Source: Schizophyllum amplum (Eukaryota > Basidiomycota > Agaricomycetes > Agaricales > Schizophyllaceae). Taken from it: a stretch of 64,000 bases of DNA. Of this stretch, positions 23,770 through 34,252 are shown piece after piece (the first letter of the stretch is position 1; each line of letters opens with the position of its first letter). The notes beneath the pieces were generated by a model. The model saw only the letters and a list, made by a program, of their open reading frames with translations. It did no database searches and was not told where the DNA came from. The stretch spans positions 496,001-560,000 of the forward strand of contig VDMD01000002.1 in NCBI GenBank assembly GCA_007026445.1, written 5' to 3'. The position numbers were made by a program, and so were the translations under genes.

Positions 23770-24559
23770 GAGGGGAAAGTCGATTATTCTTATTCGATCT
23801 GGACGTCAGGGACCCGAAAACTCGCGGAAGCCGCCAAGTCGGCTCCGGACGATCTCCGGGCCCACGTGCCTCTCCCGCGGCTCGCCTGTGGGCGTTGTGT
23901 GGGCGACATGGCTGCACTCTGCAGGCACTGTGGGAGCCTTTGGCGTCAAGTAACATCGAGGAATATATCTGATCACAATGAAGTACAAGTGCACCGCGAA
24001 CGCGGCGTCGTTGTCGCCGCTGCCGGCAGATTCCGAGGGTCGACTCTTGCCTACGTCGGCCTCGGCGCTGTATAGGTGACTTATCTAGCACGCGCATGTA
24101 GTGGAGTTGTGTTCAAAGGCTACCCTCAGATATTGTATCACAGTCTCCGTGTGACAGTTCACGCAGCAGCCCGACAACGCGACGCGACGCGACACGAGGA
24201 TAGTCGAACTTACCACGTGCTGGGCGGCGTCACCATTGCACGTGATTCGTGTTCATCATCTAGAAAAATCGAATTGAACGTTTCCTTTCGCCCTTATACG
24301 CCAGATTCTGTCTCTCAACAGGGCTTGGTGTTGCTACTATGTGCCATAAGAGGTCGTATCGCAGCTCCTGGCCTTCAGAGACAGTAAAGGCATAAAAGCT
24401 GGGTAGTCGGCGGATGCCGGGAATGTCACGTTGATGTGCGTCATGGCCCCGAGGACCGAACAAGACAGGAACTGGGGGCGGCGGAAACCGAATAGACGTC
24501 GTTCGAACCCCATCAACTTCTTGGGTCTAAATCGAATAAGAATAATCGACTATACGCTC
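23770..24559. mobile_element. Non-autonomous Mutator-like element, copy 1 (790 bp)
   Basis: The left end begins GAGGGGAAAGTCGATTATTC and the right end, read inward on the other strand, begins GAGCGTATAGTCGATTATTC; inside these the 20-mer GTCGATTATTCTTATTCGAT is identical in both ends. The flanks carry a perfect 10 bp direct repeat ATAGATGATC (23760-23769 and 24560-24569). No transposase-like frame is present. A second, diverged copy lies at 54282-54933. The target duplication length points to the Mutator superfamily; TIRs of about 36 bp are short for classical MULEs but normal for many fungal ones. Confidence 0.85.
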
Positions 24560-24739
24560 ATAGATGATCAGCTACTTCGGGAGGGAAGGCAAATCTTCAA
24601 TGGTACAACAAATAGAGATGCGAGATTCGTGATACATACAGTCGGAGTACGAGACGAGACAACCTACTGGTCTATACTCACACAGCCTTCCTCTACATAC
24701 ATAGTCTGTTCAGCTGTCCTTGCTTTGTCGTCAACCCTC

Positions 24740-25848
24740 TCAGAGCGACAATGCCGACATTACAGTGCTCTGGGATTCTGTTCCGGCGTCCTTCAGCTCA
24801 TAGATGGAGCGCTTTCTGGAGGTCTGCTGTTGTGGCGAACTTCCAGGGGACGTCCGTATCTTCGCAGCGAGGCCGTGGGATATGTATTCCAGATAGAATA
24901 CGCTGCAAGCTCGGTGAAACTCGGACGAAAGGCTACTAAAAGCGAGCAGCACCCACGTCATGACGCACGGCTCAAGCAGGTTAATCTGCTCCGGAGGCAG
25001 CTCGAGTGCGGCCGTGATTCTTTTGCTACGCATGCGATACACTGCGACGACGACGTCACGGCTATCGTGCAGCAGCCACCGCAGTGGATCCGACGTGAAG
25101 TCAGCTACCCAGCGGTATCGCCTGTCATTTGGTAGGGTCATTGTCAGGCTGGCGGAAGAGATTAGCAGGGCTCCCGCAAAAAAGCGCGGCAGCTCACTCT
25201 TCGTCGAAGACGCCGCCTTTGAACTTGATCTTCTCTTCCTTCCACACGGCGTGTGGCTCGAGTCGCGTCGCGTCGGACACGTAGCCCCAGTGTATGGATG
25301 CGAGCCGCGAGCCGTCCACGCGTATGATGTGGAGAGGCTGCAGAGGTGATATTAGCGGCTTGCCTACACGAGTCCTGTTAGCACGCTAACATGCCTACAC
25401 CACGCCAGCGCACACAATCACATGCCAATTACGTTGTAACTGATTGCAAGACTCGCAAGAGACGACTCACGTAGGGTTTCAAGGCATGAAGTTTGTGTTC
25501 ACGGCCTTCGTCTTCGAGATGATATACGGCACGCCCGCCTGGACCCACTATCTCGCCGCTCGAGTCGAAAGCATCCTGCCTGAAGATATATTTCACCATC
25601 GGAGTCTCGAGCGGGACGTAACCTGGATTAGAGAGCGTCAGATAAAAAGAGCGCTAGCATGATAGCCAATGCTTACTCGACTGCCGGTGTATCTCGCCTA
25701 TCATAGTCGCCTTCTTTTCGCCTGGTTGTCCCGGATTGGCTAGTATTCGCGACGAGGCTACACCACGGAGAGGGCACCGACAAGGGTCGGCATCCGACTC
25801 TCGATGCGATAGATGGTGTGCAATCGGGTAGAACGTTCGCGCAGACAT
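24740..25848 (-). CDS. DUF6593 family protein
   Basis: Four exons (25848-25677, 25622-25471, 25337-25198, 25148-24740) join in frame to 290 aa. Exon 3 seems to end in a stop (TGA at 25196-25194), but a GTGAGC donor and a good acceptor at 25149 carry the frame into the last exon, giving GGVFDEDLTMTLPNDRRYRW, the diagnostic centre of this agaricomycete family. Other family blocks are PYPLHIIRVDGSRLASIHWG and, near the end, an aliphatic helix (CVMTWVLLAFSSL). DUF6593 proteins are small, lipocalin- or barrel-like predictions with unknown function, and are numerous in mushrooms. The first 48 residues may be spurious; an alternative ATG is at 25704. The second intron (133 bases) is longer than normal here. 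Confidence 0.72.
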
Positions 25849-26610
25849 AATTTCCCTCTGCCTGCTGTGAACCTGCCTCCGTACCTTTGTCGTCCGGGGG
25901 TGGTGGTATAATCGGAGAGAGGATGTGTGTCCCGATGTAAGCCCTTCTATGGGGTGAGTTCTTCTCGTCCGATAGATAACACGCTACGAGAGAAAAGGGT
26001 ATTTGCGAGATGAACGAGATGACCGTTCTCGTCAAGCAGTGCGCTATGTACGCAACAGCACGCCGTACACATGCGGGTCCCCGTACTGCTGAGATGTGGT
26101 TGAGATACAGCTGTACTCGTGATGAACGTCAAATGTGCATCTGTCTGAGCCAGCCAGCTGCCAGCCGGCTAATGAACAATATCCAACTGCTCCCATAGTC
26201 ACGGTTCCGTCATGAAGACGTCAATGAAGGCGGGCTGCAGTCCCTAATTTCAGGCTGCCGTCGGACGTGGATTCCTGGAAATTTCTATACTTTTCCCAAC
26301 CCAGCGTGTATTGACGCGAGAGCATCATGGACGAGGCAAGACGGAATCGTTGAAGGTGGTTGCGCAAACAAAGAAAATATTATGTAATAATCAACCGGTG
26401 CAACCGGCACGTGATCTCAGCAGTGACAATACCGTGACAAACGGCGACAATGAACCGAGACTCGAGTTCAACCAGATGCCAATCGGCTGTGGCGGCAGAG
26501 CGGATTCGGACTTGCAGTCCCGCATTCAAAGCGCAAGAACGGAGCCCATGAAACAGAACATACACATAGGTGTAGTACATTTCGTAGTCAGCCCTATGTA
26601 TGCTAGCATT
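25849..26610. other. Intergenic, no gene seen
   Basis: 762 bases between the DUF6593 gene start and the CCDC47 stop. Low-GC patches and short unrelated frames only. Confidence 0.5.
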
Positions 26611-28148
26611 TTACTTGCGTCCCGTTACCCTGCTTTGCGCCTTCTTGAATGAACGCTTCCTCTCCCGCTCGAGGATCTGTAAATATCGGTCAGTATAGTA
26701 AGGAGAGCTCACATCATAAACGCCATACCTTCTGCTGCTCTGCTGCAGGCAGCCTCGCTATGCGCTCCTCCTCTGCACGACGCTTCGCAGCCTTCTTGTC
26801 TTCGACGTTGGACTCCTAAACGTTTGTTTGGACGGTCGTTGCAGGAATTATGGGAATTACGACTTACCTCAGCCAACTTCTCTGCCTCCTCCTTCTTGAT
26901 CTCCTTGGACACGTCTGCACGAACAGTGCGTAGCTTGTTCTTGGTCTCCGGGCGCAGGGCAACACGCGACAACTGGTCGATGAGTGCGAATACGGCTTTC
27001 ACGAGGGGCTCATCGACTGTTCAGATGACCGCGCCGTCAGTGGTCATGTGGAAAACCAAGCAAGGAGCGAGCGATATCATGACGCGGGCCAATTGGAGAA
27101 AGCGAAGGAGCCCATGTAAGGTGATGATGGAAACAATGACATACCACTTGCACTGGACGCTGGTGGAGCGACAAGGCTCAAAATTACGTGTTTCTGACGG
27201 TCCTCAAATTCAGCAACGGTGCTCGGACGGTCGCGCGGCTGGTCGGTAATCTGGACTTTCCATCAGCGACACCGCAAGGAGTAAAAAATGCGATGGACGC
27301 ACCGATAGCGAACGGAAGTAGGGCTTGATGGCGGGATCTTCCAGAACCTTTAGCAGCGCCTGCCCCGCGGGGAGCTTGAACATATTCTCGGTGATGTCCG
27401 CGTACTCTGCGCATGCGTTAACAAAGGAGAGGATATGGAGAACGCCACCACGCACCCGACATGACAGAGAGATATCCCGGGAGCGCGGGATTTTCGGTCG
27501 TACGCGTAAATGTCTCGGGGACGCGCTCAGCCGGGGGAGAAAGGAGGCGACGCGTGACGAGAACATACCAAGTCCCAACGGCCCTTCTTGATGCCGCGAA
27601 GTTCATCCTTGTGCACAAGCGCCCACACGAAGTCTGCGGGGATGGAAGCGGGGAGAAGAAAATCGAGCTGGAGGTCATCAAGCGGGCGGTATTGGAGGTC
27701 GAACGCCGCATAGCCCGTCTGCATGATCAATTGGAAGGGGTCGTGTCGCGGACGCAGAGTGAATATGGCGTGCAGCGACGCGACATTGCGACGACCAGAA
27801 GAGAAGGCGAAGAAGTCGGAGTAGCCGTCCTGGATGAGCCCTCCTGAGGCCGGCTTCGAAAAGTTGGCCTCGAGAAGGGACTTGTGCGCAGTGAACCAGG
27901 AGCTGGCCTTCTTCTCGTTCAGGCTCTTTCCCACGAAGAACAGTACAAGGTAGAGCGCGACTGCTGCGAGCACGTAGCCCTCATGCTGGAAATCTGGGGG
28001 TGAGCGTGTCAGCGCAGCACCACGGAACGAAAAGGTTTTGCAACGCACATGCCGGCCGAAAAACCAGAAATTTCCACTTGTACTCTATGCCCTCCCAGGT
28101 TTCCGGATGCGAGAACGGGCGCGGCGCGAGGAAGTTCAGCGCGCTCAT
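26611..28148 (-). CDS. CCDC47 homologue (DUF1682), ER membrane protein of the PAT complex
   Basis: Eight exons (28148-28049, 27993-27569, 27513-27456, 27406-27303, 27250-27145, 27016-26868, 26815-26729, 26676-26611) give 364 aa. A single membrane helix lies at about 41-57 (VLAAVALYLVLFFVGKSL). The cytosolic domain includes FSSGRRNVASLHAIFTLRPRHD and RWDLTFTRTTENPALP, then SVMSEYADITENMF; the C-terminus is a charged Lys/Glu coiled coil (EEERIARLPAAEQQKI) ending in basic residues. This order is that of animal CCDC47, where the protein partners Asterix in a chaperone for multipass membrane proteins at the translocon. The fungal version is shorter and lacks the luminal acidic N-terminus of animals. 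Confidence 0.88.
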
Positions 28149-28299
28149 GATGGCGGAAGGGGAAGGGGAAGAGGTACGCGGCGCCGGGCCGGGGCGGAAA
28201 TGTCCGGTTGGGCCGGCCGAGGGCGCGATCGGTCACCGACGCCATCTCATTACGCCCGATCGTCCATCTCGAGAATGGCGCCCGTTTGTGGCGGAGGCG

Positions 28300-28306
28300 T
28301 ATAAAA
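28300..28306 (+). promoter_or_regulatory. TATA box of the 28364 gene
   Basis: TATAAAA 58 bases upstream of the ATG, inside the 215-base space shared with the divergent CCDC47 gene. Confidence 0.6.
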
Positions 28307-28363
28307 GCAGGACGGTCGCCACGCTGCGCACCCAAATTTCCCTCCCCCCCTGGTGCTCCCGGC

Positions 28364-28907
28364 ATGAGCAACCAGCCGGAAGAGACCCAGGAACCGGAAC
28401 AGGTAAGCAGCCCCAGCGTCGCCACTCCTCTCCGCATCTGACGCCACCCTCCCCCCGCAGCCAGCTCAAGCGGGAGCGCAGCCCCAGGCGCAACCCGAGA
28501 GCGAAGTCGCACCGACGGACTACTACGCGTATGTCCTCGCTAGCCTCCCCCTTATGACACGCGAGGGCGCCGCGCTCGACCAGGAGGCCCTCCGACGCTG
28601 TCTCGAGCTCTCTAGCTCCTATCTCGCTACCGACACCACGACGGCACCCGAGCGCGGCATGCAGAGCTGGTTCACTGGCTTCGACCGCCTCGCGGACGTC
28701 GTCGTCGCCCTCCACGGCCGTGGACAGCTCGAGCCCACGACAATGAGCACCGCGTCGCGTGCGTGCTCGGAGTGCTGGTCCGTCGCTGGCTCTTGGCGAG
28801 AACTCGCGCCCTGCCGCGACGGCGTGCGCAAAATCGCCACCCGCCTGAAACGTCTGCTCGACGAGAACGGCAAAACATACAAGGGCGAGACCATCTATGC
28901 CCCGTAG
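28364..28907 (+). CDS. Conserved-looking small protein, unknown function
   Basis: Two exons (28364-28402, 28461-28907) give 161 aa. The N-terminus is Gln/Glu/Pro-rich; residues 40-161 look helical and ordered (YYAYVLASLPLMTREGAALDQEAL at the start). A Cys pair in ACSECW near residue 125 is followed by a basic segment (GVRKIATRLKRLLDENGKTY). No catalytic motif is evident and I do not recognise the family. Codon use, a proper Kozak-like context (GGCATGA), splice sites and a TATA box all argue that the gene is real. It is transcribed away from CCDC47, with only 215 bases between the two start codons. Confidence 0.78.
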
Positions 28908-30862
28908 CATTGGCGTCGCCTGCTGCCTCCGTATGCATCGGCCGCTTATACCCCATTGCCTAGCTACCCGCTCTTTTTTGTCCCCTGCATCGCTGTCTCT
29001 GTACCCCGTCTTTCCTTGCTGTCCTCGTCGTCCCCTGTGTGTTCCCGTTCGGCTTCACTTGTCTGCTTCCGTCTCGCTTATCCCTTTTTCAGTCTGTATT
29101 CTCTTACCTATCTATCGATTACGTATAATCAGAGTTCAGCGCTCTTGTACATTACCATCGATGCCTCCCATTTTGCTCACACACGTACTGCAAACCATTC
29201 ATCTCCATTTCTCACCTGCCAGCAGCCGAGCTACTTCGGCTGCGTGCACCATCATACACGAGAATTCCATCGCCCTCATGTTGTCAACGCGCCGTCCTCG
29301 ACCCCTGTGCCATCAGTTCTCTGCACACAGGACGTGCTTCTCGCGCTGGATATCTTCATGTCGGGAGGCTGGAGCACATGTGCCTTGCCTTCCTCGGCCC
29401 ACTGACCGCCATTGGTTTCTCGCGGGTTGCTGCCGCGCGAAATTTTCGAAAACAGCTCCATGCAAGATAAACGGACACCAATTTTTGATACCCTCCGCAG
29501 ATCATGGGGGAGATTTTTGTTACGACTTGGGTCATCGGTGCCGCTGTCCGAGCCCGTCGATTGTCTATTGTCCGCATTGGGATAGGTCTTTGTGCACAGC
29601 CTCAGGTCCATGACATAATCACGATCTCGCCGTTGCCTCTGGCGCCGTATCGAGGGTCTGCGTGAGATCTAATATGTTGCTCCCGCTCCAACATCAGGGC
29701 AGAACCTGAATCGAAGAGTCGGCGATCTTCCTATTCGTCCTGTCAGGCCTTCGGAACACATTCCACTGCTCCGTCTCCGGCGCTGCCGGTCAGTGTTGAA
29801 CTTTCGAGACTAGTTGCCACTGGTTGGTGAGCCTAGGAAAATGTGTATACGTAGAGATTAGGGTTTCCGCAAATGCATAGTGCATCCTTGCACATCAGAG
29901 TAGCCAAATGCGGACGTCGGCGCTACTGCATCGAGAACTCGAAAAGTGGGATGCACCTAAAATCCGACGGGTATGAAAGAGCGGGTGGCACCGAGTACAG
30001 TACATGCATGCATCGTTTGAAGGCGTATGAGGCGCTCATCCAAACCCACGACGAAGAATTCCTGTGTATGATACATCGGACCAAGTAGGACGATCTGCGG
30101 CCACGGTGTCGATGTAGATCGAGGATGCCTTCAGCTGGTTCGTCGACGTACTGCAATCGGAAACCGACCGCTGAGCGAGATCGTAGTATGGCAGTATCGC
30201 GGATGCACAAAGCGCGTCTTGCAAAGGACTTCGGTGTGAGTAAGCCTTTGGCCTATAGGTGTAAATGCGGGGAAGCGGGGTCATTGCGGGGAAGGGTACG
30301 ATGTTGAGCGATATCGCCTGCTTCTGCGCTCACCGGTTCTAAAGCGCCACAGTACACACTTTTGCCTGGGGAATACAAGCTCGTGCGGCCGTAGACGAGC
30401 GGAGAAGATGGGGAGCGCATCGGTGCGAGAGCGAGCAAGTGACCTGCCAGTGCCACAAAATGTATTGCGTGTCCGTGAGAGAGACGGGCAGAGATCGAAC
30501 ATCCATGACATGTGTCCTGTGAATGGACGCATACGAAGACCATTGTCGAAGACGAGGTTCACGAAAGCTGCTGACCTAGTCTCGGCGAGGCACTGACAGC
30601 GATAACAGAGCGCTCCTCAGCACTAGGTGGCCTCTGGAGGCGTCGGACGGATAGATTTCCGCGTCGATGATGATGCTGAATCCCGCTGTCCCTACGCTCG
30701 CTGGGAGTCCATGCCGATGCATCCGATTCAACCCACCTAATTGACGTGGGAACCCTCCCGCTATTTCTGACGGTCACTCGCCCGGAGACATCGACAGCTT
30801 AGCAGCTGGAGCCGGAGCAATTAAAATTGTGAAAGGCTGGCATTCGACTGCAAAGGACCATG
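28908..30862. other. Two-kilobase gene-free stretch
   Basis: The first 350 bases are pyrimidine-rich and fit a 3' UTR of the 28364 gene. The long plus-strand frame at 28897-29613 is low-complexity Ser/Arg/Cys and lacks splice-consistent partners. No repeat boundaries or RNA genes could be supported in the rest. Confidence 0.5.
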
Positions 30863-31887
30863 CTAAACCATGACGATATCGGGACCGAGAACGGAAGATA
30901 CATGCATAGCGACTTTCGTTTGTGCAGCGTGAGCAACCTGTATGGAAAATCAGCATTTATGTGGGTGGAAGATGCCGCGGTTCATCAGGTTAGGGAAGTG
31001 AGATCGACCGTATTTTCACCGTAACAAGCAGGGAAAGAAAGACCCGGTAAAGAAAGCAGACCAGGAAACCAGTGATGAGAATTGAGCGAAATATACCTTC
31101 GCAGTGTTCTCTATCTCCTGCTTGACATCCTTCATGCGGTCGGCTTTGGTCTTACTGTCCGCGAGAAGCTTCTCCTTCTGTTTCTCCAAATTCACTCGTC
31201 GCAACTCCAGTCTGTGGGGCATAGAGATTCGAAAATTAGCGACGTGAAATCAGGCGAGATTTGAACGATTCCTGAATAGCTGCGAAAGTCCAGAATGCGC
31301 GTAACTTTGCCAGCCACGTGGCAGGAAATCAAGCACAAAGACGCGCACCTCTGCCTCTCCACAAGCTCAAAGCTTAGCCGATTGAGCATTTGTTGATGCG
31401 GGTCCTCTGAATGCGCCTCAGGCGGGGCGAGCTGACGAAACTCGTCTACCGAGTAAATCGGTACGTCCTGGTAGATTGACCTGCAAGCCGTTAGCATGGT
31501 TCCCACAACTCAAGACCAGAAAGTTGCATTCCCCCTCCGTTATCTCGATGCACGTGCGTTTGAGCCAGTCCTGCCACCCATAGCCGTTGACCACCAAGTA
31601 AACACTCACGCGAACTGCCTGCACTTGTCAATCTCCCGCTCCAGATGCCGTTTCTCATACAGCAAATTCTGCAGCCTCAAATGCGCCGCATCCATCTCCG
31701 CCCGCGTAGTCGAAGTCTCCGCTCGCCGCTGCTGCGACACTGCGTTCGCGATGCGGTGCGCGCTTTTCAGGCGTGCGACGAGGGCCGACGCGCGGATGCG
31801 CTGGTCGGCGGGGTCGGCATTATGGGACTCGGCGACGAGTTCCTCAAGCGCCTGCACGGCGTCACTCGCGTCCACGTCGGTGTCCAT
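30863..31887 (-). CDS. THO complex subunit 5 homologue (THOC5, Fms-interacting protein family)
   Basis: Four exons (31887-31610, 31480-31349, 31211-31097, 30937-30863) give 199 aa. The family signature is clear: LRLQNLLYEKRHLEREIDKC, then DVPIYSVDEFRQLAPPEA, then DPHQQMLNRLSFELVERQRL, followed by a long coiled coil (KQKEKLLADSKTKADRMKDVKQ, in shorter units). THO couples transcription to mRNA export as part of TREX in the nucleus. The protein keeps only the N-terminal helical part of animal THOC5 (about 680 aa). The last intron (159 bases) and the final 25 residues are less sure than the rest. Confidence 0.83.
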
Positions 31888-32280
31888 GATGGTGGTGGGG
31901 GACAGGCGCCGTTTGTGACAAGAGCGTGATTAATCGAATGGGATACCACGTGGTCCGGGCAATACGGGCCGTACACAAGCTGCGCGCCACCGTCTTCGAA
32001 TGCTGGACGTTGTCAAGTACTTCGAGCTCTGAAGACAGGCAGGACATCAGGCAATGATTTAAATGCGTTAGTTCCTACTCTTAAAGGCCTTTCAAAATGT
32101 CGCTTGTGGGATGAGAACCGTCTATTGTACAATGCCCAGGCTAACTACATTACAGGTGGAAGGTATCGGAAATGCACACGAAGGAAACAAGAGGGGTGAG
32201 AGATGTTCAGTCAATGTTGTAAAGATGCGAAGTTGAGGTCATGACGGGTGGATGGGAGTCTGGAGAAAGCTGCCGGAGCT
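31888..32280. other. Intergenic, no gene seen
   Basis: Presumed promoter of the THOC5 gene and 3' flank of the UBE2H-type gene, both on the minus strand. Confidence 0.5.
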
Positions 32281-32324
32281 TTAGTCCTCAACGTCGCTGA
32301 GATTAGTCCTCGATGTCGCTGATG
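32281..32324 (-). repeat. 22 bp imperfect tandem duplication across a stop codon
   Basis: Plus-strand units TTAGTCCTCAACGTCGCTGA-GA (32281-32302) and TTAGTCCTCGATGTCGCTGA-TG (32303-32324) match at 18 of 22 positions. The second unit encodes the last codons (SDIED, stop) of the ubiquitin-conjugating enzyme; the first repeats them just past the stop. Confidence 0.75.
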
Positions 32325-33172
32325 CTGCCCACATCGCTCATCTCCGCATCCTCCTCTTCTTCCTCGCCCTTCTTGCCGTCTCTTGCCTCCATCATCTCCT
32401 TCGTTGCGTATCGTTGGACGTACTCTGGATCATCGTCAGCGATAAGCGGGGTTGCCATGGGCGATCACGCACCCTTGACCTTCGCGTCGTACTCCTTCGG
32501 ATTGCGCATGAGCAAGGAAGCCGCTTCTCCGTTAAGCGGGTCGTTCGGGTTCGGATAGCGCAGCAATTGCGGGAGGAACACCTCGAAAACGTTGATCATG
32601 TCTGCGGCGACACGAGCGCGTGAGCACACGGGCACACCAGCACCCAGGCAGATACACGCGCACCAAACATCGGTGACCACGTCGTGTTGATGACATCCAG
32701 GCAAACGCTACCGCTTCTGGACGAAGCGCGTCAGCACGAAGGGGTCGCACAAGCACGCGAGGCATACGGACAACTCGTCGATATTCGGGTGGAAGATCTT
32801 GTTCATGAAGCCGATGCTGGGGGACTTGTACGGGTACTGGTCCGGGAGCTCGACGTGGATCTTCCACACGCCGCCCGCGAAGGGTGCTTATCGAGCGGGC
32901 GATCAGGACGGGGCGGCGGGGGCGGCGCGCCGTGCGACTCACTGTCTGTGGGTCCGCAGAATCGGACGTAGAACTCCTGCATGTTGTCGTTGACGAGCTG
33001 CAGGTCGTAGTCTGCGACCATTCTAGGGACGTAGGTGGTTGGTGGGATGGTAGCCAGCGTAGGGATGCACCACGTACAGCTTCATAATATCGGTCTCGAT
33101 TCGACGCTTGTTGTTGTTGCTGTGCGTGGGGTGTCAGGCAATAGTAGAGCACGAGAGGAGATCACCTATCAT
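32303..33172 (-). CDS. Ubiquitin-conjugating enzyme E2, UBE2H/Ubc8 type
   Basis: Exons 33172-33153, 33119-33078, 33022-32943, 32886-32757, 32713-32664, 32601-32473 and 32424-32303 give 190 aa. The core reads [56 protein letters not shown] and HPN (80-82). The active-site Cys95 is in GSVCLDV, and the sequence then continues [20 protein letters not shown]. The C-terminus is Glu/Asp-rich, as in Ubc8, which acts with the GID/CTLH ligase. Two places are unsure: the first exon needs a 33-base intron, and the only in-frame join before Cys95 adds four extra residues (VCLA) ahead of GSVCLDV. Confidence 0.86.
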
Positions 33173-34252
33173 GGTGGCAATGGGATGGAGGGTAGACGTA
33201 AGTGAAGGATGGCGGCAGCGGCGACAGTGGTGGACTGAGACGAGTGCAGGCACGAGACCGCAGCGTGCCGCCCTCGCTCGGCTAACGCCGAGCAACCGCT
33301 CCGGTCGGGAGTTCGCGTGCGTCACTGAGTTCAACCGTCACGACCCATAAAGTCGATGCTGGCAGTGGGATACTTCGCTGCAGCAACTCTGATCATCTTC
33401 TCAAATATCCAAAGGCCACTTCTACGACGATCTCTGCCGTGCAGGAACGAGCTGTTCTTTCTCTTGCCAACGCTCGATTTTGCAACGTCAGTCTCTAAAC
33501 ATCCCCGGTTTTCAACTTAGCGGCCTTGAGACCAATTTTTATTGCTCATCGGTGAGTTGTACTCCTTCTGCGGAGGCACAGCAAGGTCGTGGTCTACATC
33601 CAAGAGATCCTGTGTACCCTTATTTCTTTCGCTCCTACAACTCAGCTTGCCCCCATACTACTTCCTGCCGGATATTTACAAGCCCTCGTTGGCATCCTTT
33701 ATGAAGTCGTCTTGTTCTACGATTGGGGGCATTGTCCGTATTCTCTCGACGATGCGACGTGACTACTAGTCCATGGCACCAGGTGCGTTGTCAGCCTCCG
33801 ATATCCGCTCATGACTTGTCGCAAACGGCGAGTCGTAAGATCCTTTGACATGCTCGCTCTCAAGCTCAAGCTTCGGCGGAAGACATGCGTTTGCCGCCTG
33901 GGGATACACGCGTGTCTTGATTGTATGCATGCAGAATTCTACTGCCTCGATTTATGGACTTTTCAGTGGCTTGCCAGTCGATTGCAGTGGTCGATGTTAG
34001 CTATATCGTATAGAACGTCGTCTGGTATGGGTCGTGCAGTGCTGGGGGCCCTTGTATCGCACACCGATTCGGAATCGGCGTTGATGCGGCTGAGAAAGAC
34101 GCAGGCGCCTGACGGTGCGGGCCGGGGTGCCGGGCATGCTCATGGATTGCTCAGCGGCTTCAACCGGGTAAATAAGCGTCGTCGTTGAGTCTGACGTCGC
34201 CGCTTACCATCCCTGCTCTCACCCTCATCGTCTCCTCCTCACGCCCAGCAAC
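33173..34252. other. Intergenic between divergent genes
   Basis: About 1.1 kb holding the promoters of the UBE2H-type gene (minus) and G6PD (plus). Frames here are short and without coding character; pyrimidine-rich tract at 34214-34248 just before the G6PD start. Confidence 0.5.

Noticed and set aside
24431..25135. 234-codon plus-strand frame
   Set aside because: It starts inside the Mutator-like element and runs antisense to the DUF6593 gene; composition is not protein-like.
28897..29613. 238-codon plus-strand frame
   Set aside because: Low-complexity Ser/Arg/Cys/Leu composition in a pyrimidine-rich 3' UTR, no family motif and no splice-consistent partner.
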